The notes: generated by a model not told the origin, from the sequence alone. DNA of 64,000 nt from Agapanthus africanus (GCA_030015575.1 JASDDO010000016.1:180480815-180544814); one strand, 5' to 3'; counted from the first letter of the stretch, positions 44,231 through 57,303 are shown. Program-made: numbers and translations.

Positions 44231-46261
44231 TGTTAGTGTATATGCCCTAGAGGCCATTACTGTATCATACTAGTATGTATATTACTTGATGGATTCACAG
44301 TTGTATATACAATCTTGCTCGAAATGGTAGTATGCTACTTAGTTTGTCTCTGCTTTAATGTGTACATGTGTTTCTTTTATTATATCACCTATACGCATTA
44401 GTGCAGCCCTTAGGATCTTTGCTTGATTACCAGCATTATGATAGCAGTCACACTCGTGGGGGCTGGGTAATCCATAAGCACATCCTTATACAGGTCCCTA
44501 GTCGTAGGACTATCGAGACAGGGCATCGATACTCCGGAGTAGACTAGCGTATGCGCTTCTTATCCCAGCACGGGAGACGGTCTGTCCCACAGCCGTCAGT
44601 ACGTCGTACTTGAGATAGTATACGGGTGCTCGTTAGGTTACGAGTACACTGGACATGACTCGTCGGGAACTGTTGGTTGGTATTATACCTATCGTCAGTT
44701 ATCAGTTCCCAGGTAACATGAGTACAGCTTAGTCCGCTGATTTGACACTGTCACTTCGCCTCGAGTGTGTTCCCACTGTACTTTGATTACTACCCTACCA
44801 CGGCTCAAAGGAGTCGTGCAAACAGGTAGTAGTTGGGTGCAGTCCCGAAGCACTTGGAGGCAGTGACGGTTAGACAGGATTCGTCTCTCCCGGTATTGGG
44901 GGTTGACATCGCGCTGTGTCTAGGAGAGCCATTACACAAGTAGTCCCTGGCCAGGACAAGCGAGATATACTGGTAGGTTTCCAGTGTTATCTCAGGGTGT
45001 TCTGGGCTACACTCCGACACGACTTGTACCGCTATTAGGGGACTGACGTTTACCGCCCCCTAGGCCCGCCATGCGATGTATCAGACGAACAGACCGGATT
45101 GTACGGAGACTGTCACATTCAGGCTCAGTAGGAGTTCAGATGGGTTCGCCTCGTCAGTCTTCTTATCGGCATCTACCTGGGGACCGTTACGTACAGCTAG
45201 TGCCGCTTGCGGTCTGTGGTTAAACCCACTGCCAGCGTAGTGTCGAGTCTTTAGAGTCCCACACAGAGAGTTATTCTCCTTTAGGCAAAATGAGTAGAGG
45301 TCGCATGGTTTTGCGACAGGGTTCGTTCACATCCGCGCACTTGTGCACGTTTGCTGTCCGAACAGCTTATATTAGCGGGCTTTGGTTTAAGCCGGATCCT
45401 AGTATATGATTTGGGATTGGTTTTATCTCATTGTATTCGTGTTCCTCGGATCACGAATACTGGTGCGTATGCACAGTTGACTGAGACAGAGGGAGAGGAC
45501 TTTGATTAGGGTTGATGACCATTGTCATTTTCTTAACCCTAATGTTTATGTGTGTATTATGATTAATTGATATTAGTTAAATATAATTGTACATGGTTAG
45601 GGTTGTTGACCATTTGACTATCTTGACTTGTTGACTTAGGTTGACATGTTGACCATCATCATTCCATATGAAAGATGCTCTTTGATCCTTGCAATTTGCA
45701 TTTAATGTGAAATGATAATGGTCAAGTCTTGATTAACCATGACAATTATCTTAGCTAATTATCTAATTTACATAATTCACACATATATGTAAGAATGGTT
45801 CATTATTCTTTTCATTCTATCATATAGATTCTCTCTCCTCCTCTTCCTCTCTCTCTAGCTCTCCCCTCTCATGAGTTGAGAAACACTTGAGCTTGAGATA
45901 AACCATTCTAAGATACTCTCTACTCTCTTCTAAGGTTCTAGGATTAGCACTTCTAGCATCTTAGTTACTTCTAGTTTGAAGTTGAAGCCAAAGGTTGAGG
46001 CTCTCGGGTGGATCCTTCTTCGACTAGAGAAGGCGACGAGAAGATCACATCTTTCACTCCAAAGGAGCAAGGAGAGAAGGAAATAAAGCCCTCGGTAGAA
46101 CCTTTCTTCCATGTAGCTAAAACTAGTTAGCTTTGTAGTTAGTTTTTTGTTTAGCAAAGATCCTCCTTTTGATAGTCCATGTTGCCTAGTTCGATAAAAA
46201 TCCGTTTTTTATACCGTTTCCGCCTCCCCGCAAGCACCGGGGTGGGCAACGTGGACTTACT
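44231..46261 (+). repeat. Copia-D 3' LTR
   Basis: 2031 bp, with the same order of blocks as the 5' LTR and an 11-bp deletion near 44293. The last base is T where the 5' LTR has A. Downstream, copia-C pol resumes with AATGCAGGCATCGCGGAG. Confidence 0.94.
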
Positions 46262-47046
46262 AATGCAGGCATCGCGGAGTTGGAATATATGTTTTGATGT
46301 GTTAGTCAAAGAGTTTGACTTCATCAAAATGGTAGATGAACCTTGTATATACAAAAAGGTAGTAGGGAGTATGGTGGTGATCCTCGTAGAGTACATGGAT
46401 GACATACTCTTGATAGGGAAGGAGTTTCCTATGCTACGCTCGGTCAATCTCCGCTTATCACAAGGATTCTCCATATAGGATCAAAGTGATACCTACTAAA
46501 TCCTGGGTTTTGGATCTATGAGATAGATCTAATTGGATGTTAGGATTCTCACTAGTTGTAGTGAGATGGTATCAATCGATCCTGGGGACAATCACTGGAA
46601 GGGTTCCAGCGTGATAAGGACGACTGAATGTCAGTCACAGGCATTGTCTTTACCCTCAGTAAAGGGACGGTATGTTGGAAGAGTTCCAAGCTAGATACCG
46701 TGGCAAACTAGACGATAAAGGCTGTATACATCGCTATTTAAGATGCTACCAAAGAGGAAGTCTGGATGTATACTAGTTCATGAGATGAACTTTTTTCCCT
46801 CCATTGTGTGACAATGGAGTTGTGGCTTATGCCGAGGAACGCCCGTCCCATCAGTGATCCAGACATATTCTAAGGCAAGTGTCACCTGATCATGGAGATG
46901 GTTGATCTCCAGGGGATCGAGGTTAGGAGAGTAGACTCAGAGGACAGCACGGCGGATCCACTCACGAAGGCTTTTTCCCAGAGAGAGACTATTATGGGAT
47001 GGTTGAGTATGAGATACTACAACCACTGTTATCAGATGGCCCTAGT
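46262..47046 (+). pseudogene. Copia-C pol, second part (RT core and RNase H)
   Basis: This continues the RT interrupted at 36187: QASRSWNICFDVLVKEFDFIKMVDEPCIYKKVVGS, catalytic YMDDILLIG (Met variant of YVDD, about 46391) and SQGFSI followed by a stop at 46476-46478. RNase H remnants lie at 46600-46990 (DNGVVAYAEE, out of frame; HILRQVSPDHGD region; DPLTKAFSQ). It shares most lesions with copia-B at 25389-26207, including the stop after SQGFSI, so B and C descend from a master copy already damaged here. It ends at the polypurine tract before 47060. Confidence 0.85.
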
Positions 47047-47059
47047 GCAAGTGGGAGAT

Positions 47060-49281
47060 TGTTAGTTATATGTATAACCTAGAGACCATTACTATACATG
47101 TGTTGTATATTGTAGTGAATGCTTGGACATATATAGGGAGGACATTCTTGCTCGACATGATAGTATGCTATCTGGTTACTCTTTACCTTAACGTGTACAC
47201 TGATTGTCTCTCTGTTACATATTGGTAAAGCCCTTAGGATGTGTACTTGACTACCTGGACTGTGATGCGGATCATACTAGTGGGGACATGGTAGTCCATA
47301 AGTACATCCTTCAAGGTCCCTAGTCGTTGGTATATCGAGACGGGGCATCGATATACCAGAGTAGACTAGCGTATACCTTCTCGACCCATACAGATGGGCA
47401 ATAGATGATCCCATATCCATTGATGTTTGACATCAGAGATGATATACGGGTGCTCAGTGGAGACTGGGTATACTAGACGGACTCGCCGAGAACTCCCAGA
47501 TGGTATTATACCTTACGTCAGATGGCAGTTCTCTGGTGACACTGGTACAGGGTAGTCTGTAGACCCGAGATCGTCATAGAGTCTTGTGTGATTCCCACTG
47601 TGCTTTGATTTCCACCTTACCACGTCCAAGTGGGCGTGCAAAACGGTGGTTTTTGGGTACAGTCCCGAGTCACATGGAGGCAATGAGCGATAGGAGGGGT
47701 TTCATCTCTCCCGGTATTGGGGGTTGATGTTGCGCTGTGCTCGATTGGCCATAACAGGGAAGTCCCTGGCCAGGGCTGGTTTAGAGATTTACTGGTAAGT
47801 GTTACCAGTAGTTTCTCAACCCGTTATGAGCCTCTCATCGGCATGACTTATCGGTTATTGGGGTCTGACGTTTACCACCCCTAGACTTGATATGCGACAT
47901 ATCAGACGAAGAGACCGGACTGTACGGTAGTGTCACTGTCAGGCTTTTTGCAGGAGTTGGAGCGGGCTTGCTTGCTGATCTTCTGATCGCTCAATACCCG
48001 GGTAGCCGTTATGTCCAGCTAGTACCGCTGACGGCTTGTGGGTGTTTGATATGATCATCACCTACTGCCGGCGTATTGAGGAGTCTTTAGAGTCCTATAT
48101 AGAGGTTGTACTGGCTCAGGCAAAACGAGATAGGAACGCATATGTGATATGTGCGGGACCGAGAATGATGCGAGTATGTGATACCGTATTCAATTCTCGC
48201 GATGATTGTATCGATTGGTTGTATGCGATATAACCTAGTTATCGAATCAAGGATTGATTCGATAAGTCGATACATTGATATTAGTCGGTTATATGCTATA
48301 TGACCGGATCGTTAAATCAAGTGTTGATTTAATGATTTAATGTATAATTATATATTTGATATATTACTTTACATTAACTAGTATTGGTTCACTTAAGATT
48401 GATTTTCTCACTTGATGTGCACAAGTTGTATATGTGATATATTTTTTGTGCACAAGATTGTATCATGTTTGATGATACATGCAAACTTGGGTCTGTATGC
48501 TTTAAACCATAGTTTAGGTTAATGGTTAAGGTTTTATTTATTTATTTATTTATTTGATTTTGGAAAAACTAAATGGTGGCTTTTTTGTTTAATTGCTAGA
48601 AGCTTCATGAAGCATGCTAGCATCTTTGAAAAAGTCTTGCCATTTTTGTTTTTATCTTTTAACCTAACCATCAACCTAAACCGTAGTTTATTCTCTACAT
48701 GTGTTAACTCACCCATGGTTGCAATATGATAAGGCTTCACTTGATTTTCTTTAATTGATAATTCATTCTTTTCTTTCTTCTTCTTCTTCTTCTTCTTGAA
48801 GAAAAAGAGATAGCTTGCTAGAAAATTTCAAGTGAAGATTTAGAGTGAGAAATGAAAATCTAAAGAGTACCCACTTCCTATCTCACCATCCTCTACTAGA
48901 CTAGCACTTTAGTTTATGGTGTTTGCTTCACTAATTCTATGGTTAGTGAGGTAGAAGCTTGAGTCCGTATTCCCTCGACGTAGATCATCTTCGGCACCGA
49001 AGACTTCAAGCGATCCCGTTGCAATTTCCTCATGGAGCCGTCCGAGAGTCCGGGAGTTGGTTGATCGCAGCGAAGGGACGTTGTCACGGAGCTATGGAAG
49101 TGGAGGACCGGATCTACAATGGTCGTAGTCCCTTTCCTTTAGTGTAAATGTGATTTACTTGCTTTTGATTCGCCTAATATCTAGTTAACGATCTTGCTTA
49201 GGGTTGTTAAGCACCTAAAATTTTTAATCCGGCATGGTCGATGCCTTGTAGAGCCTCCTTAGTGTGCCTAGTAACCCTACA
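47060..49281 (+). repeat. Copia-C 3' LTR
   Basis: 2222 bp, matching the 5' LTR at 28671-30892 in length and order, and ending GTAACCCTACA before the TSD GCTAA. Its C-to-T and G-to-A differences from the 5' LTR (for example GCCC to AACC near 47074) look like ordinary methyl-C decay. Confidence 0.95.
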
Positions 49282-49286
49282 GCTAA

Positions 49287-49439
49287 CATAGTAGATTAGC
49301 ATAACTCACTAGTTTTTGTTAGCAAGATCTTGCTCTTTAGTTCGATTCATGGTTTTGGATCATTAGCAAATTAGAAATTTTTGAAATCCATATTGCTTTC
49401 ATCTAATTTTAGTTTACTACTCTGCCTAAGTTCCCAGCA
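49287..49439 (+). repeat. 3' end of copia-E 5' LTR
   Basis: After the copia-C TSD the host sequence resumes and ends GCCTAAGTTCCCAGCA, directly followed by G and a perfect PBS. That makes it the end of an LTR. The block ACTAGTTTTTGTTAGCAAGATC resembles the copia-D LTR near 38090-38125. Confidence 0.75.
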
Positions 49440-49440
49440 G

Positions 49441-49452
49441 TGGTATCAGAGC
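49441..49452 (+). other. Copia-E primer-binding site
   Basis: TGGTATCAGAGC, perfect initiator-Met tRNA match, one base after an LTR end. Confidence 0.93.
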
Positions 49453-50603
49453 CAGGCTAAAGGCTAGACTTGTTTGTACAAATTTAGAGTTTCGATCGAC
49501 GAAATTTTCTGATTCACAATTCTCAAACTTTGGTTGCTGTTCAAATTTCAAAGTTGGTAATTTTTTTTCCAGGTTTTATCAAAAAATATGTGCAGGAAAA
49601 ATTAGAGCTAGGAAAAATATTTAGGCTCGTAAGTCCAAAATTCAGCTGCTGAATAGCCGCTACATCCGCTGTTTGACCCCTGATCCACGGCCAAATTATG
49701 GATATAGTGCCTAAAATTTTTTCTGGGGCTCTAATACATGGAAATATGATTTTTGGAATATTTTTTTTTGTCCATATTTATTTGTGTACTAGTTTGTACT
49801 TGGGGCCAATGCGGAAAGTTTTAATCGATTGAAATTTTAAATTCGTGTTTTTCTGTGCATTTGTTTCTGCGACCGTGAATATCATAGCGTGGTATAATCC
49901 AACTGGTTTCTATGTGAACATTCAGACGAGTTTACGAACATGATATTCACGCAGATGTTCTGTGTTACTCTGTTGATTATGGTTATGTTGGATTTGTCGC
50001 GATGGATAGCCCAGTGTATGTAGTATTTGATGTAGTTCTCTGTGATGTAATGTATATTTATATTGCGTGGCAAGCGTCCGACATGTGGACTTCCGTCACT
50101 GCGGCTTGTATATTATTCTTTGGCGCGTGTCCTGGTTATGGACGTAATCACTATTGTATATTCAGGTTTTCATTACATGCATTAGGATTACCCCACGGTG
50201 GAGTGCTCAAGTAGCTGTGTTCTAGATGGCAACGAGTCTCCATCTCATGGCGTTGAGACCGGAGTGCCTTAATCTAGAGTTAGCGGGCTATTCGCCGTAC
50301 TCGTAGGGGGTATAGGATTGACCAACAGAGGGGTGCCCAAGTCACCGGATTTTAGAAGTACTGGGTGGCCCACTCACTTTGTTGATTGGGGTTGCCTTGC
50401 TTCTGGGATTGACGGGTGGATTGCCGCATTCATAGGGGTCTAGAATCCGATACTATGGGCTATCCATACGACCGGAAAATTATATTTCATATTTGGCTCC
50501 ATTGAAATATGCTTTTCCTAGATTATCCGCATTTCCATGTTGTGTTTGCTTCTGCTGTGATGCTTCTGTGATGTTACTTAATATCATGCATGAGACGACT
50601 ATT

Positions 50604-50650
<47 letters not shown>

Positions 50651-50669
50651 CATCCGCGCTAGTCCTGTC
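49453..50669 (+). other. Copia-E 5' leader, cut by LTR-F1
   Basis: Non-coding leader with a degenerate GC block near 49655-49700 and a 12-bp stem CGTGAATATCAT/ATGATATTCACG at 49874-49951. The module that occurs once in the other leaders (GGGGAGCACAAGTAACCGGGTT type) is duplicated here (about 50190-50300 and 50320-50470). An AT run lies at 50609-50647. It ends at GCATCCGCGCTAGTCCTGTC where LTR-F1 inserted. Confidence 0.75.
50609..50647. repeat. (TA)n microsatellite
   Basis: About 19 uninterrupted TA units in the copia-E leader, where the other leaders have only short ATATAT runs. Confidence 0.9.
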
Positions 50670-52076
50670 TGTTGGATATAGTGCCCTCAAGTTAATTATT
50701 GTAATCGCAGGCAGGCGATTGTGGTGATTGAGGGAGGACCTATACGGGTAGAACAGTCCTACTCAAGATGATAGTATGCTATCTGGTTTGACTTTATCAT
50801 CATGTACATGCATTATGGATCACTATTACATGTTGATAAAGCCCGTAGGATTATTGCTTCACTACCAGTGTTATGATGGTGATCATACATGTGGAGGCTG
50901 GGTAGTCCATAAGCACATCCTTAAATGTCCTTAGTCATGGGAGTATCGAGACTGGGCATCGATATTCCAGAGTAGACTGGTGTATACGTTTCCAGACCCC
51001 GATGAAGGGCGATGGTTGGTCCAACAGCCATTGGTCTTTTGCACCTAAGATCGTATGCAGGTGCTCACTAGGAGTGAGTACACTGGACGGACTCGCCGAG
51101 AACATGCTAGTTGGTATTATACCTATTGTCAGATAGCAGTTCTCAGGTGACATGACTACAAATTAGTCCTTCGACCTAAGATCATCATTTGTCTCGTGTG
51201 AGTTTCCACTGTGTTTTGATTACTGCCCTACCACGGCTCAAAGAAGTCGTGCAAACAGGTTTTAGTTAGGTACAGTCCCGAGCTACATGGAGGCAGTGAG
51301 TGGATCGTCGGGGATTCGTTTCTCCCGGTATTGTGGGTTGAAGTCACGCTGTGTACGGGTGGCCATCACCAGAAATCCTTGGCCAAGGTGGACGAGAATT
51401 ACTGATTTGGATCAGTAGATTCTTAATGGGTGATGGGCTTCACACCGACACGAAATATCGCGTTATTAGAGGTCTGACTTTATCCACCCCCTAGACTCGA
51501 TATGCGATACTCTTAGACGAAGAGACATGACTGTACGAAGATTTTCATAGATAGGCTCAGTAGGGATCCGGATGAGTTTGCTCGTCGGCTTTCTTTTTCG
51601 ATAGGTATCTGGGTAGCCGTTACGTACAGCTAGTGCCGCTGACGTGCTTGTGGTTATGGATTTATCCAGTAACTCACTGCCGGCATACTGTCGAGTCTTT
51701 AGAGTCCCACATAGAGGGTTTCCCTGGTTCACGCGAAATGATGTAGTAGCCATATTTTGATACGTGCAGGGTTCCGATCGAATGATTGTATTAGTTACCC
51801 GGACTTTCGATCAGACGGTTGATATTACTAGCCGGCTTAGGATTGAGCCGGATTATTAAATCAGGTATTGATTTAATAATTTACGTATATATATTTCGAT
51901 ATGTATATTCTAGTATTATGTTCTTTGTGTTATTCTGTCTCTTTGGGTATTCTTATTTTGATACGAATACGGGTATGAATATACAGTTGAGTGTATTCCG
52001 TATTTATATGGAAATTTTTTTAGAAGGTTGACACCTCATTTTGGTTTATCCATTTATTAATTTAAATGGAAATGAG
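50670..52076 (+). repeat. LTR-F1, left part of an F-type copia LTR
   Basis: Starts TGTTGGATATAGTGCCCTCA, like LTR-F2 at 57475 (TGTTGGAGATAGTGCCCTCA), and shares its blocks (GTCCTACTCAAGATGATAGTATGC, TTATTAGAGGTCTGAC). The hairpin CCGGCTT/GAGCCGG lies at 51832-51853. It is cut at 52076 by copia-G, so about 700 bp and all internal sequence are not in the window. Expected TSD: CTGTC (50665-50669). Confidence 0.85.
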
Positions 52077-54242
52077 TGTTAGTTATATGTATGCCCTAGA
52101 GGCCATTACTGTACATACGATGTATATTGTAGTGGATGCTAGGACATATATAGGGAGGATTTTCTTGCTCGACATGATAGTATGCTATCTGGTTGTACTT
52201 TATCTTAACATGTACTCTGATTGTCTCTATGTTACATGTTGATAAAGCCCTTAGGATATGTACTCGACTACTGGGACTATGATGAGATCATACTAGTGGG
52301 GCCACGGTAGTCGACGAGTACTTCCTATAACTGTTCCTAGTCGAGGGTGTATCGAGACAGGGCATCGATACACCAGAGTAGACTAGCGTATACGCATCTT
52401 GACCCATATGATGGGCGATGGATGATCCCATATCCATCGGTGTTTGACATCAAGGATGGTGTACAGGTGCTCAGTGAAGACTGGGTACACTGGACGGACT
52501 CGCCGAGAACTCCTAGATGGTATTATACCTTACGCCAGATGGCAGTTCTCCGGTGACACTGGTACAGAGTAGTCTGTTGACCCGAGATCGTCATAGAGCC
52601 TTGTGTGATTCCCACTGTGCTTTGATTTCCATCATACCACGTCCAAGAGGGCATGCAAAAAGGTGGCTTTTGGGTACAGTCCCGAATCACATGGAGGCAA
52701 TGAGCGATAGGAGGGGATTCGTCTCTCCCGGTATAGGGAGTTGATGTTGTGCTGTGTTCGATTGGCTTTAACCAGAAATCCCTGGCCAGGGTTGCTGAGA
52801 TTTACTGGTAAGTGTTATCAGTAGTTTCTCGAACTGTTATAGACCTCATATCGACACGACTTATCGAGCTACTGGGGTCTGACGTTTACCACCCCTAGGC
52901 GAGATATGCGACATATCAGACGACGAGAACGGACTGTACGGGAGTGTTACTGTTTGGATTCACAGGAGAATGTACAGGCTTGCTTGTTGATCTTCTGAGC
53001 GCTCAATACCTTGGTAGCTGTTACGTTTAGCTGACCGCTTGCAGCTTGTGGGTATTTGATATGATCATCTCCTACTGCCAGCGTAATGACGATTCTTTAG
53101 AGTCCTACACAGAGGTTTCTTGGCTCAGGCAAAATGGAGTAGGAGCACATATGTGATATGTGCGGGACCGAGGATAATGCGGTATGTGATACTGTATTGG
53201 ATTCTCGCAATATGAGATATCGGCCGGGTATATGTGATATAGCCGGGTCATTATATTAGTCGGTTATATGCGATATAGCCGGATTGTCGGATCAAGAGTT
53301 GATTCGATAATTTAATGTATAATAATATATATGATATATTAAATTACATTAACTAATATTAGCTCACTAAAAGATTCATTTTCTCACGGGATAATACATT
53401 GATATATATGCGATATATGTTAATTGTATTATTTTCTATTGTTACAAAATATATTGTATATGTGATATATAATATTGTAACATGTTAGGGTTACAAATTT
53501 AACAATGGATTAGGGTTTAAACTTGGTTAGGGTTTGGATTAGGGTTAGCTTTTGCATGAAGCTTCCATGAAGCTTCATGAAGCTTTGACTTTGTGGTTGC
53601 TTGATATTTTTGTGAGATATTATGTTAACCCAATCCAAACCATTAACTCTAGTTAACTCTCTATAAGGGTTAACTCTATCATGCTTAACCCTTGGTTAGA
53701 TTTGTAACCACTACAATAATTCATTGTTCATCACAAAAGGATTAAGTGATTATCTTCATTCATCTTCTTCTTCCTTGAGTTCCTTCATGAAAAAGCTTTC
53801 TTTTGTGTTGAAAATGAGTGAGAAAAAGATTATAAATGAGAGCAAAAATCCTACTTCATCATCCTCATCTATCCTTGCCATTTAGATGAGGGTGTTCACT
53901 TCATATTATGAGTGTTAGCTTGTGTTAACGAAACTTCAAGGTAGATCATCTTTGTATGGAAGATCGGAAGCAAAGGTTGCATCATTCTCTTCGTGAACCC
54001 TCTCGAGAGTCCGGAACACGATGATCACAGCGAAGGGACATCAACACGGAGCTTAAGAAGTGTAGGACCGGATCTACAAAGGTTGTAATCCCTCTCACTT
54101 AGTGTTAAAGAGTTTAACATGCATGTTTTCGCCTAAACCCTAGTTTAAAGATCCGGCTTCGGGTTGTTCGGCATGGCTAAAATTTTAATCGGGCATGGTT
54201 GATGCCTCGTAGACCCTTGTGTGCGTGCCTAGCAACCCTACA
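52077..54242 (+). repeat. Copia-G 5' LTR
   Basis: TGTTAGTTATATGTATGCCC ... AGCAACCCTACA, 2166 bp, same subfamily as copies A, B and C, followed by a perfect PBS. Two hairpins of the CCGGTTATAT class lie at 53221-53285. The preceding five bases ATGAG (52072-52076) are the presumed left TSD; the right side lies outside the window. Confidence 0.93.
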
Positions 54243-54243
54243 G

Positions 54244-54255
54244 TGGTATCAGAGC
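54244..54255 (+). other. Copia-G primer-binding site
   Basis: TGGTATCAGAGC, perfect initiator-Met tRNA match. Confidence 0.95.
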
Positions 54256-57200
54256 CAAGCTAGAGCTTTAGGCGAAGTCTAGACGAAGTTTAAATTCCGA
54301 TCGAACCCGAAAACCCCGATTTTTACCCTTCTCTGTACATTTTTCAAGAATGTGGTTTTTTATGAATTAAAAATGCTCAGAAAAATAAGCAGGAAAAACT
54401 AAGAATTACTGTGAGGTACAGCCCTCTAATTCGCAAATATGACCGCGGAACCGCGGCCAAACCAAGGGTTTGGCGGCGGTTCCGCGGCCCAAATTGTGAC
54501 TTAGTCCCTGGAATTTCATGTAATTATTCTTAGGTCCTTTCTTGTTATTTTTTTCTGGGAAGTTTTTAATTCCACTCAAGTGTTGAGTTTTCTAGGGTTG
54601 TATTGGGGAATCGTTGATTCGATCAGATAATTTAACTTTGTTTAGTTTGTCCGGATAATTTTTAGAAACTGTTAAAAAGTTCGAACGGATATCAATAACT
54701 CACTTTTTCCCCAGTCGGAAATTTTTTCAAAAGTTGGATTTTTTCTCGAGTTTAAGAACGTTCTAAGTCGTGCATGTAACGCAGTGGACCCTCTAGAAGA
54801 AAACAAACCTTAACTCGATTATGTGACCGTCTTGAACTGCCTTTTGAACCTTAGGGTTTGGGGCAGTACGGCGTGCCACATGTGAGGCGTTGGCTTGACC
54901 CTTCTACGGCTGGACCATTGGTACTGTGGCATGTGATGGATGTTTTTAAACTGATTTCAAGTGTTGAGATATATTGGGGAAATCTTGGGTGTTTGATTAT
55001 TCGATCGGAAAGTTTAACATTGTCTATTTATCTGGAATGTGATACAATATTTGGAATCCACAGTAGTTATGAGATAACTAATATGAATGTTATAAATCTA
55101 GCAGTTCAGTCTCAGTTGATCGGTTGCCACGGAATTTTGATGTGATCAAAAGTCCGTCGCAATCACGTAGCGTACGCGGATACTCGCCGGGTAAACTTAA
55201 TAGACAGCCATGCCCCAAAGCCCCGACCAAGTGACTGTAGGAGAACCCCGTCGCCAAAAGCATCCGTTCGGGTGCTCACGGCAGCGGTGTTCCGCCTTCG
55301 TACACTTCGTCGACGGCATCCGGGGGTGCGGCCATCTACTAAAGTTTGCGACGAGCATTCGATCAGGATGTCGGGAATCTTGTTGAATTGCCCGACCAGA
55401 TATTGAAAAGTGTTTTCGATAATGAGTCTAAAATGCGGGGTTTATAATTGTTAGGCATGGGATGTCTAAGGAATTCATTTGGTTAGGCATGCGATGTCTA
55501 AGGAGGTTGCGGATTCTAACTGTTGTAGTTTTACACTTTCTTTTCTGTGACCGTAAGCGTAGTATGTGGTGTATCGCCGGCTTCATTGCTATACATCAAC
55601 GACAATCGGGATACACATACTTGCTTACGTTGATGATATGAGATATTATGTGTTGCTGTGATATGTTATATTGGATCGTCGCGTTCTGAATAGCCGGGGG
55701 TTTTATGTGAGATGAGAGTTTTTCTTTTTCATTCATGTAAAATTCATTTGTATGTAATATTCTTTTATTGGGGCACTTCCGGGCTGAGGATGATGTCACC
55801 GTTATATATTATTTACTTTTCCGCATTAGGTAGACCCAAGGCGGGGAGCACAAGTAACCGGGTTCTGGGGTCCAGTGGGAGACCATCTCGAGGAGTCGAG
55901 ACCGGGTCTCCTAACACTAGAATTGGCAGTGTTGCTTGCCGCTCTCGTAGGGGTCTAGGGATGTGGGTTTGGCTATTCATCGCGACCGTGGAACCCGTGT
56001 TTTATACAGGCTCGTATTGAAAAAACTGACGTCCTAGTATATCCAATATTTCATATATGTTCTTCTGCTGCAATGTTCTGTGATGAGATCATATTACTGC
56101 CTGAGACGAATGTTCATATTATATATATGAGATATATGTTATATTGCAGATTTCGTTTCAAATGTGATGCATGTGAAGCATAATAAAATGGGACTTCATT
56201 AATGAGATTAATGAAATAAAAGAAACCTAAGATGTTGTAGAAACTTGTTTAAAAACTGGTAGCTCTAGTTCTTGCTTTGCATAGCGGTGTTCCTTGTAGA
56301 ACATCCAACACCTTATTCGATAAGGAAAGAGCCGAGATCCCTTCACCGGGAGTGATCTCTTTAGTGAAACTAGCAGATGCTACAAACTCGGTTTGTCTTT
56401 TGATTGCTTTTATAGTTTTTGCTTTGCACAGCAATATTTGTGAAATATCCCGCACCTTATTCGATGAGGAAAGGGCCGACGATCCCTTCACCGGGAGTGA
56501 CCCCTTTAGCAAAACTAGAAAAGCCTAAAGAACACTCCATTTAAAAATCACTCGATTCTACAACGATATAAAGTTCATTGCGCAAAAGGTTTTCTTAAAA
56601 ACCTGTCGCAGCCCTCCGTCATTTCAGATAAGTAATAGTTAGTATTCGTGCTGCGTTTGTTGACTCGGTCAAGGCGTAGTGTGCGGTAGCTGATTAGTGC
56701 TTATCTGCAAAGCATATGATGCGATTGGATTAGGGTAGTTGTGCGGCCTTGTTGACTCAGTCAAGGGTCGTGGGGGTGGGTTTAATTCAATCGGGAAATG
56801 ACGGGTTGAACTTTACTTGCGGTCTATGGTTTGTTGACTCAGTCAAGGTCATAAATCTCTTGGGGCAAAATATTATCGGGAATTTCAAGTGTTGAAATTT
56901 GCAATGAGATTGCATACCTTCTATGAGATAGTTGGATCCCGATACCCGCTGCGAGTAAGAGTTACTCCGGGTAGAGTTTTACACATTGCAATTAGCTGAT
57001 CAAGTAGGTGTCTAGAAAGGTGTTAACGGGGTTACGCCCCTGGAAAAATGAGGATTACTTTAATTAGGTACGTGCGAAAGCACGGGTAACCTCCCTCAAA
57101 GTACCCACACTGGCCTGGATGAAAGATTGGCGAACTTGTAACGTGTAATTAATCCCGGCTAATCTTTCCTTTTATGGTTTGAAGGAAGATTTGATTAAAA

Positions 57201-57303
57201 CAGTGGGAGACATCCTGATTAGATATATTAGATAACCAATCTAATCTTGCAAGAGCATACGCTGAGTGTTTTCTTCTCTCTCTCTCCTAGTAGCGACCAT
57301 ATC
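54256..57303 (+). other. Copia-G 5' leader (3.05 kb), structured
   Basis: The order is that of copia-C: paired GC palindromes (54443-54458 and 54472-54489), the ~880-bp insertion (about 54640-55540), two-tier hairpin 55552-55629, and the ~65-bp direct repeats (56302-56365, 56450-56514). Then come three TTGAC/GTCAA hairpins (56651-56679, 56740-56772, 56824-56853), the GAAA-loop hairpin (57071-57084) and a CT tract ending CTCTCCTAG near 57290. The CATCCGC/GCGGATG domain of C and D is deleted around 56130. A 95-codon open frame at 54858-55145 lies in the insertion and is discussed under findings. Confidence 0.8.

Larger units (their letters stand above)
36188..46261 (+). mobile_element. Copia-D, complete Ty1/copia element with full gag, nested in copia-C
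   Basis: A complete 10.07-kb element: 5' LTR 36188-38227, PBS 38229, leader to 40297, gag-pol 40298-44216, polypurine tract and 3' LTR 44231-46261. It inserted in the RT part of copia-C pol. The 5-bp duplication reads AAAGC at 36183-36187 and AATGC at 46262-46266, one mismatch, and the LTR's last base is T instead of A. The LTRs differ by about 50 substitutions plus an 11-bp deletion, by eye (~2.4%). It is the only element in the window with a complete gag and near-complete pol, but five lesions make it inactive. Sequence style is close to the Angela/TAR-type copia lineages; the lineage was not tested. Confidence 0.94.
28671..49281 (+). mobile_element. Copia-C, complete Ty1/copia element with TSD GCTAA, hosting copia-D
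   Basis: Two LTRs of equal length (28671-30892 and 47060-49281, 2222 bp each) in direct orientation are flanked by a perfect 5-bp duplication GCTAA at 28666-28670 and 49282-49286. The interior has a PBS with one mismatch, a 3.15-kb leader, a mini-gag/protease frame, and a decayed pol split by copia-D at 36188-46261. By an incomplete eye count the two LTRs differ at about 45-50 positions (~2%), mostly transitions. Without copia-D the element is about 10.5 kb. It lacks a full gag and an intact pol, so it is non-autonomous. Confidence 0.93.

Noticed and set aside
44216..44231. Envelope-like ORF between pol and 3' LTR in copia-D
   Set aside because: Only about 14 bases, the polypurine tract, separate the pol stop from the LTR.
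44805..45020. 71-codon minus-strand ORFs at 36773-36988 and 44805-45020
   Set aside because: Both are antisense readings of the two copia-D LTRs.
49441..49452. tRNA-Met gene fragments at TGGTATCAGAGC sites
   Set aside because: Only 12 bases match the tRNA 3' end and each stands one base after an LTR end (four bases in gypsy-B); these are primer-binding sites.
54858..55145. 95-codon ORF as a host gene
   Set aside because: It starts inside the leader insertion of copia-G, and copia-C loses the frame at the equivalent of codon ~45. Only the short conserved block is reported as a finding.
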